From positions 69,018,905 through 69,082,904 of the forward strand of contig CM060307.1 in NCBI GenBank assembly GCA_030674185.1: a stretch of 64,000 nucleotides of DNA, written 5' to 3'. Below, in pieces: positions 9,817-19,132 of this stretch (positions are counted from its first letter, which is position 1; each line of letters starts with the position of its first letter). A program made the translations under genes and the position numbers. The stretch comes from Monoplex corrugatus. Its lineage: Eukaryota; Mollusca; Gastropoda; Littorinimorpha; Ranellidae. The notes under the pieces were generated by a model that was not told the origin of the DNA, searched no databases, and saw nothing but the letters and a program-made list of their open reading frames with translations.

Positions 9817-10930
9817 TCCAGAGGTTCTAAACCTTCACGCCTGGCTGCTGTGCGGGACTCGATGTCTTCATTAGGCTTGTCCCCGGCCATAATCAGCCTT
9901 GTGGAGCAAGCTCACAGACCGGGCATACAGGGGTGTATAATGCCCACTGGAACGGCTGGCTGTCTTGGTGCTCCTCCAATGCAGTGTCACCCCACTCACC
10001 CTCTTGTTTGCAGTTGGCCAACTACCTCGGCTTTCTGTTGGCGGAGAAAAATCTTTCGTCCTCCTCAGTGAAGGTACACAGGGCGGCCATCTGCACCATC
10101 ATCAGTCAGTTGAGTAGTCCTTCCTTTGCGGACAACCCCCTCCTGCGGGATTTTGTCAGAGGGGCTTCTCTTCAGAAAGCCCGAACCCCCTGCCGCACCC
10201 CGGCGTGGAATCTCTTTCTCGTCCTCTCATCCCTGCAACTCCCTCCTTACGAGCCCATCAGGGAGTGTTCTTTCGAGGTCCTCTCCTTCAAGACGGCCTT
10301 TTTCGTTTCTCTCGCGTCAGGGAGGTGCTGTAGCGAAGTGCACCCCTTAGTGGACTCTCCGGGGATGTCGCTTTCGAACCGGATGGCTCGATGTCTCTCC
10401 ACCTACTCCCGGAATTCTTAGCCAAGAACCAGTCGCCAGGTTCTCCGTCTCTGACCATCTCCATTCATCCCCTGACGTCTATCCTTGCTCCGGACAACGC
10501 GGACCGCACGCTCTGCCCTGTTTGCGCCCTGCGCGTGTATAGAAAGCGGACAAAATCTCGCCAGAAGCAGCACCAGCTGTTTCTCTCTTATAACGAAAGC
10601 TATAGGAAGGACATTAGACTCACGTCAGTCTCTCGATGGCTGAGGGAAGTCATCAAGGCTGAGTATGCAAAGCCGGGCTCAGAGTTGGCTGTCTTCTCCC
10701 CAAGGCCCCATGAGATTAGAGCATGGGCTTCGTCGCTGGCAATCACCCACAATGCCAGCCTCCAGAGTGTCCTGGACGCCGCGTATTGGCATTCCCCAGG
10801 CACGTTCATCCAATTTTACGATGTCTCCCATCTGCGCGAAGATGGATCCAGGGTTATCGCTTCAACTGTGGTGGCCCAACACCCCATCTCCGCCACATGC
10901 CCTGACTCGTCTCATTCCTCCAGGCGTTAA
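9813..10930 (+). pseudogene. DIRS-type tyrosine recombinase, frameshifted
   Basis: The gene is split over several frames. A short NPEVLNLHAWLL start near 9813 changes frame to LGLSPAIISLVEQAHRPG, and this changes again near 9930 to the core-binding domain (NAHWNGWLSWCS, SSSSVKVHRAAICTII). The catalytic domain begins with LASGRCCSEVH, where the first catalytic Arg lies in SGR. It shifts frame near 10350 and continues as DVAFEPDGSMSLHLL. It then shows the H-x-x-R box in PHEIRAWASS and the nucleophile Tyr in TFIQFYDV. Order and spacing match DIRS recombinases, which integrate a circular intermediate without a DDE integrase. The frameshifts argue it is dead. Confidence 0.82.
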
Positions 10931-10963
10931 CCAGGTAAGCCCTCCATCCGGGTAGTGCTATTC

Positions 10964-11056
10964 TGCATTAGTGAGCCACGGTATAGTATGTGTAATTAAA
11001 AGGAAATTTTCCTTCTAAAATTACGTTTAATCTAACATACTTACCGTGGCTCATGC
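10964..11056. repeat. Internal complementary region of the DIRS-like element
   Basis: The left half, GCATTAGTGAGCCACGGTAT with GTATGTGTAATTAA, is the reverse complement of the outer left terminus (8594-8630). The right half, TTCTAAAATTACGTTTAATC through TACCGTGGCTCA, is the reverse complement of the outer right terminus (11225-11281). The two meet near 11000. In DIRS elements this region templates completion of the ends and circularisation. Confidence 0.88.
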
Positions 11057-11124
11057 AGAGTCCCTCCCATCCTCCCCGCCTTCCTGGTTCCTTCCATTCA
11101 CAGTCAGGGTCTTGGTTTCCTCGA

Positions 11125-11281
11125 AAAGAGGACGAACACGCGCATGCGCAAGACACAGATACTCTCAGAGTTACGGTCCTTTCGGACTTTATTGTTACGA
11201 GGCAGAAATGGCAAACCGTGAGCATTAGTGAGCCACGGTAAGTATGTTAGATTAAATGTAATTTTAGAAGGAAAATTTCCT
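11125..11281 (+). repeat. DIRS-like right inverted terminal repeat
   Basis: It is the inverted partner of 8594-8745. It includes GCGCATGCGCAAGACACAG, GTCCTTTCGGAC and GAGGCAGAAATGGCAAACCG, then AGTGAGCCACGGTAAGTATG, and ends near GGAAAATTTCC. Confidence 0.88.
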
Positions 11282-11557
11282 CTTGTACTATGTATGAAAA
11301 ATAGTATTCATTCAGTTTTTTGAGGTCATGTTATTTGTAACCAGAAAAAAACATGAAAGAAGAATAAGAACGCATATTTAATACATCATTTGGATTTCAT
11401 GTTATTTGTGTTTAATGTTAGGTCTAAAATTCATTTTTGTACGAGTTACTGGAATTGAAAAGTATGGGAGTGGGGGTGGCCAGTATTATTTGTGGTTTTG
11501 CATTATTAGGTATTACATGTTTCTTTTTTTTTTTTTTTTTTGGTCTTATGTTTGCAG

Positions 11558-11665
11558 ATATGATTTCCCTGGAGAACAAGGATGATGGTGGTCTTCAGAG
11601 CCAAGATGCCGGCACCAAATCACAATTGAAGAATTACGTGAAGCCATGGACTCCGGTCAGGGAAA
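11558..11665 (+). other. Candidate internal exon
   Basis: A ~20-T tract and TTATGTTTGCAG (ending 11557) make a strong splice acceptor. A 108-nt open stretch follows (MISLENKDDGGLQSQDAG then TKSQLKNYVKPWTPV) with a possible donor AAA|GTAATC at 11666. The length is a multiple of three. The protein is not recognised. Base composition is more balanced than in the flanks. The 35-bp splice-like array begins just downstream, so this could be the exon upstream of that array. Without transcript evidence it stays a candidate. Confidence 0.3.
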
Positions 11666-11679
11666 GTAATCTTTGTTGA

Positions 11680-14600
11680 TCATGTGCTGTCATGTTTTAA
11701 ACCTTTATTTTTACAGGTGGGACATCGTGTTTTAAACCATTATTTCTGCACGTGAGATGTCATGATTTATACCTTTATTTCTGCAGGTGAGACATCATGT
11801 TTTAAATCCATTATTTCTACAGTGAGATGTCATGTTTTAAACCATTTTTTCTGCAGGTGAGATTGTCATGTTTTAAACTTTTATTTCTGCAGCTGAGACA
11901 TCTTGTTTTGAACCTGTATTTCTGCAGGTGAGACATATTTTAAGCCTGTATTTTTCAAAGTGAGACACCCTGTTTTAAACCTTTATTTCTTAAAGTAAGA
12001 CATGTTTTAAACTTTATTTCTACAGGTGATATATCATGTTTTAAACCTTTATTTCTACAGGTGAGACATGTTTAAATCTATCTGTCTACAGATGAAACAT
12101 CATGTTTTAAATCTTTATTTCCACAGGTGTGACAACATGTTTGAACCTTGTATCTACAGGTGAGACATCATGTCTTAAACCTTTATTTTTGCAGTGAGAT
12201 GTCATGTCTTAAATATGTTTTAAACCTTTATTTCTGCAGCTGAGACATCTTGTTTTAAAGCTATATTTCTGCAGGTGTGACATCATGTTTTGTTTATTTC
12301 TACAGGTGAGACGACATGTTTGGACCTTATTTCTATGGGTGAGGCATGTTTTAAACCTTTGTTTCTGCAGGTGTGACGTCTTGTTATAAACCTTTATTTC
12401 TACAGATGAGACATCATGTGTTAATTTGAAGTTTTATTGCTACAGGTGAGACATCAAATTTTTAACCTTTGTTTCTGCAGGTGTAACGTTGCCTTTTAAA
12501 TCTTTTTTTCTACAGGTGAGACATCAAGTTTTAACCTTTTATTTTTACAGGTGAGACATCATATTTGCTTTATTTCTACAGGTGAGACATCAAGTTTTAA
12601 CCTTTTATTTCTACAGGTGAGACATCATGTTTTAACCTTTATTTCTATAGGTGAGACAACATATTTTAAACCTTTATTTGAACAGGTGAGACAACATGTT
12701 TTAAATCTTTTGTTTCTACAGGTGAGACATCATCATATTTTAAACCTTTATTTCTACAGGTGAGACTTCATGTTTTAAATCTTTGTTTCTGCAGGTGTGA
12801 TGTCTTGTTTGAAACCTTTATTTCTACAGGTGAGACATCATATTTTAAACCTTTATTTCTACAGATACGACATGTTTTAAACCTTTATTTCTACAGGTGA
12901 GACATGTTTTAAACCTTTCTTCCCTACCGGTTAGACATGTTTTATACCTAATTTTTCTACAGGTGAGACTTCATGTTTTAAACCATTATTTCTACAAATG
13001 AGACATCATGTTTTAATCCTTTATTTCTGCAGGTGAGACATCATGTATTAAACCTTTATTTTTACAAGTGAGACATATTTTAAATCTTTGTTTCTACAGG
13101 TGAGACATCATGTTTTAAACCTTTGTTTATGCAGGTGTGACGTCTTGTTTTACACCTTTATTTCTACAGATGACATGTTTTAAACCTTTCTTCCCTATTG
13201 GTGAGACATGTTTTATACCTAATTTTTCTACAGGTGTGATGTCTTGTTTTAGATCTTTATTTCTACAGGTGAGACATCATGTTTTAAACCTTTATTTCTA
13301 CAGGTGAGACATCATGTTTTAAACCTTTGTTTCTACAGATGAGACATGTTTTAAACCTTTGTTTCTGCAGGTGTGACGTCTTGTTTTAAACCTTTATTTC
13401 TACAGGTGAGACATCTGTTTTTAACCTTTGTTTCTTCAGGTGTGATGTCTTCTTTTAAACCTTTATTTCTACAGGTAAGACATCATGTTTTAAACCTTTA
13501 CATCTACGGGTGAGACATCATGTTTTAAACCCTTATTTCTACACGTGAGATATGTCTTAAACTTTTATTTCTTCAGGTGAGATATCATGTTTTAAACCTT
13601 CGTTTCTGCAGGTATGATGTCTTGTATTAAACCTTTATTTCTACAGATGAGACATCATGTGTTAAACCCTTATTTCTACAGGTGAGACATCATGTTTATA
13701 ACCTTTGTTTATGCAGGTGTGACGTCTTCTTTTAAACTTTTATTTCTACAGATGAGACATCATGTTTTAAACCTATATTTCTACAGGTGAGACATCAAGT
13801 TTTAACCTTTTATATCTATAGGTAAGACATGTTTAGACCTTTGTTTCTGCAGGTGTGACATTTTGTTTTAAACCTTTATTTCTACAGGTGAGACATCATG
13901 TTTTAAACTTTTATTTCTACAGATGAAATATGTTTTTAAGCTTTGTTTCTGCAGGTGTGACGTCTTGTTTTAAACCTTTATTTCTACAGATGAGACATGT
14001 TTTAAACCTTTGTTTCTGCAAGTATGACATCTTGTTTTAAACCTTTATTTCTACAGATGAGTCGTCATGTGTTAAACCCTTATTTCTACATGTGAGACAT
14101 CATGTTTATAACCTTTGTTTCTGCAGGTGTGATGTCTTCTTTTAAACCTTTATTTCTACAGTTGAGACATCATATTTTAAACCTATATTTCTACAGGTGT
14201 GACATCTTGTTTTAAACCTTTATTTCTACAGGTTAGAAATCATGTTTTACATTTAAACCTTAATTTCTTCAGGTGAGACAACATGTTTTAATTCTTTTTT
14301 TCTACAGGTTAGACATGTTTTAAACATTTACTTCTACAGGTGAGACCTCATGTTTTAAATCTTTGTTTCTTCAGGTGTTATGTCTTGTTTTAAACCTTTA
14401 TTTCTATAGGTGAGACATGTTTTAAACCTTTTTTTCTACAGGTGAGACAATATTTTAAACTTTTGTTTCTACAGGTACATCATTTTTTAAACCTTTTTTC
14501 CCTACAGGTGTGACATCAAGCTTTAACCTTCTATTTCTACAGGTGAGACATCATGTTTTAAACTTACATTTCTATAGGTGAGACAATATGTTTGAACCAT

Positions 14601-15355
14601 ATATCTACAGGTGAGACACCATGTTTGAAACCTTTGTTTCAGCAGGTATGATGTCTTGTTTTAAACCTTTATTTCTACAGGTGAGGCATCATGTGTTAAA
14701 CCTTTATTTCTACAGGTGACATGTTTTTAAATTTTGTTTCTGCAGGTGGGATGTCTTGTTTGAAACCTTTATTTCTACAGAGAGACATCATATTTTAAAA
14801 CTATTTCTACAGGTGTGACATAATGTTTTAAACCTTTATTTCTACAGGTGAGACATCATGTTTTAAATTGTTATTTCTGCAGGTGAGACATATTTTAAAT
14901 CTTTATATCTACAGGTGAGACATCATGTTTTAAACTTTTATTTCTACAGGTGAGACATGTTTAATCCTTTATTTCTGCAGGTGAGACATCATGTTTTAAA
15001 CCTTTATTTCTGCAGGTGAGACATATTTTAAATCTTTGTTTCTGCAGCTGTGACGTCTTGTTTTAGACCTTTATTTTTACAGGTGAGACATGTTTTAAAC
15101 TGTTATTTCTGCAGGTGAAACATCATGTTTTAAACCTTTATATCTACAGGTGAGACATGTTTTAAACCTTTATTTCTACAGGTGAGACATCATGTTTAAT
15201 CCTTTATTTCTGCAGGTGAGACATGTTTTAAACCTTTATTTCTACAGGTGAGACATCATATTTTAGATCTTTGTTTCTGCAGGTGTGACGTCTTGTTTTA
15301 GACCTTTATTTCTGCAGGTGATACTAATGTTTTAAACCTTTTTATCTACAGGTGC
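11680..15355 (+). repeat. ~35-bp tandem array of fused acceptor/donor-like units
   Basis: The unit begins GTGAGACATCATG, continues TTTTAAACC and ends TTTATTTCTACAG. The end of each unit and the start of the next therefore form a pyrimidine-rich TTTCTACAG splice acceptor abutting GTGAG, a splice-donor consensus. About 3.67 kb implies roughly 105 units. A recurrent variant (GTTTCTGCAG followed by GTGTGACGTCTTG) is interspersed (for example about 12370, 13370, 13960, 15050, 15285). Some junctions are damaged (CAGATGAG, CAAGTGAG), and unit length varies. No long open frame crosses it. It ends at ...TATCTACAG|GTGCATG, where a LINE fragment begins. Confidence 0.93.
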
Positions 15356-15357
15356 AT

Positions 15358-15918
15358 GTCAATGGCGGATGTGATGCGTCTAGTGTGTCGGCTATGACTG
15401 TGCTTATCACCTCTCACTTTCAGCCTGCACCGCTGGCTAGCACTGCTGCTTGCAGCTATGCGAAAAGAAGAGCAGAATACGTAAGTCTCTTCCTGTCAGT
15501 ACATAGTCTCTCCATCAGCAAGCCCTACGTTATGCCTCCTCATTGGCGACATGTGGTAACTGAGCACCTCACGGACTCGGGATAAATCTCGAGGGACTCG
15601 GAGGAGGTCTGACCCCCAGACGTGCGGCATGCAGGCCCACCGGCGTGTGGACATGCCCTGGTGCCCACGAACCAGATCCCCAAGCTATGGGTAAATAGCT
15701 CCACTGCCTTGTGGACATCTCGGGAGAGAATAAGGCTAAGGGAGTTAACCCTGAAAAAAAACAACTATGGAAGGCGACGGGAAACCACCATCCTATTTTC
15801 CCCAGGACAATTATGGATGGACAAACAAAAGGAAATTGAAGATAACGACGTAAATAGGTGCTCCTGTTAAGCACCTTTGTCCAGTAGGGACTGTCATGCG
15901 GCGCAGGTGACACAAGAG
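15358..15918 (+). mobile_element. RTE-like LINE, 5' UTR fragment
   Basis: This matches the 5' leader of the long RTE copy at 33477 onward. Shared blocks include GGATGTGATGCGTCTAGTG, AAGTCTCTTCCTGTCAGTAC, CCTGGTGCCCACGAACCAG and GTCATGCGGCGCAGGTGACAC, after which similarity stops. No endonuclease or reverse transcriptase follows, so the piece is 3'-truncated or rearranged. It starts directly at the edge of the 35-bp array. Confidence 0.82.
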
Positions 15919-16000
15919 GGCGTATGGTGATCAGCCGACTCACAGGGTATCCCGATGGTGGGTTCTTTACGAGAGAGACTGAGAAGTTTTTGGCAACGGT

Positions 16001-16150
16001 GCCTGAGGTTATGTGATGTTCCGGCAAACTTCTGTAAAAGTGAAAAGTTTGTGCGTGGAGCCTGAGGTTATGTGATGTTCCGGCAAACTTTGTGAAAGTG
16101 AAAAGATTGTGCGTGGAGCCTGAGGATATGTGATGTTCCGGCAGACTTCT
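16001..16150. repeat. 58/59-bp tandem repeat, 2.5 copies
   Basis: GCCTGAGGTTATGTGATGTT starts at 16001 and 16060, and a variant (GGATATGTGATG) starts at 16118. All are followed by CCGGCAAACTT or CCGGCAGACTT. The ~196-codon minus-strand frame across it is fortuitous. Confidence 0.85.
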
Positions 16151-16319
16151 AGGATTCACAGGATATCCCTATGGCTGCACTTTACTGCCACCCAACAAGA
16201 ACAGTGGGTACTGTGGCTGATTGAAGTGTGGGCTAAAACGGAGAAACACTGTCAGACTTCAGTGAATACAGCTGTGCTGGATTCTGTTGGAGTAACTGGT
16301 GGTGGAAATAGGATCACAT

Positions 16320-16864
16320 AAGACACTGTTGATTTAGACCTGCTACACACCGTTTCTGCTGAGAATGTTCTCTGCAGGTTGCTATAATCTACTTGGTAGA
16401 AGAAACATTATTAACGTCTTTACTCATAGCTTACATAGATCTTATTTGTGGTTGTTGATGTTGCCAAGGGCTTCTTGGGGTTGTTTTCCATAAGGACTTG
16501 AAATGTGTGATGCAATGTCAGTTGACGTTTGGTGCCACCTTGAATGGTACTACATGTACATCTTGTTATGTATGTATGTACAGTGAAGGATTCCGTGTGA
16601 GTGGGAATGTTTGGAAAGAAAGGGTGGCTGAACTGAATCCTGATTAATTATAAAATAGTGAAATACAGCTAATTTCATGATTTGTCAATCTGCTGTATTG
16701 TTTGCAGAGGTGGATGAGGTGACTGAATGGATATGGATGGTTGCGTGTGATTAGGGAAAACACATAGAACACGCAATTACACACTTACAGTTTACATCAT
16801 ACTTCTAGTCTTCTGTCTTTCATTCTCTTTCTGTCAGTCACACATAAACAGACCTCTGTAACAC
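16320..16864. other. Possible LTR upstream of the Gag gene
   Basis: The ~500 bp before the primer-site-like TGGTGACCCCG occupies the place of a 5' LTR and ends in ...CTGTAACA. A TATA-like TTATAAAATAG lies near 16648. I could not find a matching second LTR within the window, so this is positional inference only. Confidence 0.25.
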
Positions 16865-16881
16865 TGGTGACCCCGAGTTTC
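16865..16881 (+). promoter_or_regulatory. Candidate tRNA primer-binding site
   Basis: TGGTGACCCCGAG starts with TGG, as expected for pairing to a tRNA 3' CCA end, and lies ~200 bp before the Gag start. Such a site directly follows the 5' LTR in reverse-transcribing elements. The tRNA species was not identified. Confidence 0.35.
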
Positions 16882-17259
16882 TCTTTTGTTTTCCCAGTGA
16901 GAAAGTTTCATAAACATTTCATAATTGTTTTTTTTCTGGCGCAACTGGTATTAAGATTTTTGCTTACTTAGTGTCATTGTTGTATATTTTGTGTGCGCTT
17001 TGAAAACATTTCACCTTTTGAGGATTTTGTGCTTTTTGGGTTTATTGTTTTTGTGTATTCAACCAATACTGAAAATGTCGGATACTGACATTGTTTATGT
17101 GGATGATACGCTTTTCCAGACTTTTGGTCAGAGAGGAAAAGTCTTGGTATTGGAAGGTGATAGGCTCATAGAGTATGTAAACAATCAGGTCAAGGACACT
17201 CAGGATAGACAAGATAGACTGCAGATAAGGAATGCAGAAAAACAGAAAGAAATAGAAAT

Positions 17260-18700
17260 AAAAAAGACTAAACAACAGGCTGAGATAGAAAAGACTAAAT
17301 AACAGGCTGAGATAGAAAAGGCTAAACAACAGGCTGAGATAGAAAAGGCTAAACAACAGGCTGAGATAGAAAAGGCTAAACAACAGGCTGAGATAGAAAA
17401 GGCTAAACAACAGGCTGAGATGGAAAAGGCTAAACAACAGGCTGAGATAGAAAAGGCTAAACAACAGGCTGAGATGGAAAAGGCTAAACAACAGGCTGAG
17501 ATAGAAAAGTCTAAACAACAGGCTGAGATAGAAAAGGCTAAACAACAGGCTGAGATAGAAAAGGCTAAACAACAGGCTGAGATAGAAAAGGCTAAACAAC
17601 AGGCTGAGATAGAAAAGACTAAGAGCCTGAGATAGAAAAGACTAAACAACAGGCTGAGATGAAAAGACTAAGAGCCTGAGATAGAAAAGACTAACAACAG
17701 GCTGAGATAGAAAAGACTAAACAACAGCTGAGATAGAAAAGACTAAACAACAGGCTGAGATAGAAAAGGACTAAACAACAGGCTGAGATAGAAAAGACTA
17801 AACAACAGGCTGAGATAGAAAAGACTAAACAACAGGCTGAGATAGAAAAGTAACAACAGCCTGAGATAGAAAAGGCTAAACAACAGGCTGAGATAGAAAA
17901 GGCTAAACAACAGGCTGAGATAGAAAAGGCTAAACAACAGGCTGAGATAGAAAAGGCTAAACAACAGGCTGAGATGAGAAAAGACTAAACAACAGGCTGA
18001 GATGGAAAAGGCTAAACAACAGGCTGAGATAGAAAAGGCTAAACAACAGGCTGAGATAGAAAAGACTAAACAACAGGCTGAGATGGAAAAGGCTAAACAA
18101 CAGGCTGAGATAGAAAAGGCTAAACAACAGGCTGAGATAGAAAAGGCTAGACAACAGGCTGAGATGGAAAAGGCTAAACAACAGGCTGAGATAGAAAAGG
18201 CTAAACAACAGGCTGAGATAGAAAAGGCTAAACAACAGGCTGAGATAGAAAAGGCTAAACAACAGGCTGAGATGAAAAGGCTAAACAACAGGCTGAGATG
18301 GAAAAGCTAAAACAGGCTGAGATGGAAAAGGACTAAACACAGGCTGAGATGGAAAAGACTAAACAGGCTGAGATAGGAAAAGGGCTAAACAGGCTGAGAT
18401 AGAAAAGGCTAAACAACAGGCTGAGATAGAAAAGGCTAAACAACAGGCTGAGATAGAAAAGACTAAACAGGCTGAGATAGAAAAGGCTAAACACAGGCTG
18501 AGATGAAAAGACTAAACAGGCTGAGATGGAAAAGGACTAAACAGGCTGAGATGGAAAAGGCTAGACAGGCTGAGATGAAAAGGCTAGACAACAGGCTGAG
18601 ATAGAAAAGGCTAGACAACAGGCTGAGATAGAATAAAAAGGCTTTGAACACGCAGGCTGAGATAGAAAAGGCTAAACAGCAGGCTGAGGTAGAGAGGGAA
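17260..18700 (+). repeat. 27-bp coding minisatellite (EIEKAKQQA)
   Basis: The unit is 27 bp (GAGATAGAAAAGGCTAAAC plus AACAGGCT). It repeats about 50 times with sub-unit deletions that break the frame, especially after 17620 and after 18250. Variants include GAGATGG (Glu-Met-Glu), AAGACT (Lys-Thr) and GCTAGA (Ala-Arg). In frame it gives a highly charged alpha-helix or coiled coil. The long minus-strand frames (Phe/Ser/Leu/Cys) are its antisense. Confidence 0.93.
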
Positions 18701-18724
18701 CAGATTTTACAAAGGGAAGAAACT

Positions 18725-19132
18725 ATAATAATAATAATAATTACAATATTTATATAGCGCGAAATCTTGATAAAATCAAATCTAAGCGCTGAAACCCACG
18801 CACGCACCCACGCACACGCACACACACACACACGGCTATAAATGGGGAGAAAGAATAAAAACAATGGAAAATTATAGAGAGCATATTATATACAATTATA
18901 TATTGTAATGTGATTCCCCTCCGAGTGGAGACAGGCTGCAGAAGGGATTGAGTGAGGTCAGGATTTTATGCAGAGGAGAAAAGGTGAGTTTTGAGAACGG
19001 ACTTGAAGGAGACAAAAGTAGGTTGCTGACGGACTGAGAGAGGAAGTTTGTTCCAGGAGAGCGGACCAGAAACAGAGAAGGCTCGTGGACCATAGGTATT
19101 GAGCTTAGTGCGTGGAAAGCGAAAACTAAACG
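18725..19132 (-). mobile_element. L2/CR1-like LINE 3' end inserted in the Gag gene
   Basis: This is nearly identical to 35705-36165, the 3' end of the L2-like LINE there. It includes the (AAT)n tail, the TTTATATAGCGC and ATCAAATCTAAGCGCTGAAA blocks, a short (CACG/CA) microsatellite and part of the C-terminal coding region. AAACT flanks both sides (18720-18724 and 19133-19137), consistent with a 5-bp target duplication. It is strongly 5'-truncated, as is usual for target-primed reverse transcription. Confidence 0.88.

Larger units (their letters stand above)
8594..11281 (+). mobile_element. DIRS-like tyrosine-recombinase element lacking reverse transcriptase
   Basis: Left terminus 8594-8745 is inverted relative to right terminus 11125-11281. 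They share GCCATTTCTGCCTCGTAAC, AATAAAGTCCGAAAGGAC and TGCGCATGCG blocks. Just inside the right terminus, 10964-11056 carries the complement of the outer left end joined to the complement of the outer right end, which is the internal complementary region typical of DIRS1-group elements. A Gag-like region and a degenerate tyrosine recombinase lie inside. The element is only ~2.7 kb, against 4-6 kb for complete relatives, and no reverse transcriptase/RNase H or methyltransferase segment is visible. Confidence 0.85.

Noticed and set aside
11585..11665. EF-hand-like reading TIEELREAMDSGQGK in the alternative frame
   Set aside because: A TGA lies just upstream in that frame and no loop Asp residues precede it; too short to support an EF-hand.
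11680..15355. Regular ~35-bp repeats resembling a CRISPR array
   Set aside because: Units are contiguous with no unique spacers, vary in length, and the window is clearly eukaryotic.
15569..16159. 196-codon minus-strand frame
   Set aside because: It crosses the RTE leader and the 58/59-bp tandem repeat in antisense and has no recognisable domain.
17042..18288. Long minus-strand open frames rich in Phe, Ser, Leu and Cys
   Set aside because: They are the antisense of the 27-bp Gag repeat; no independent coding signal.
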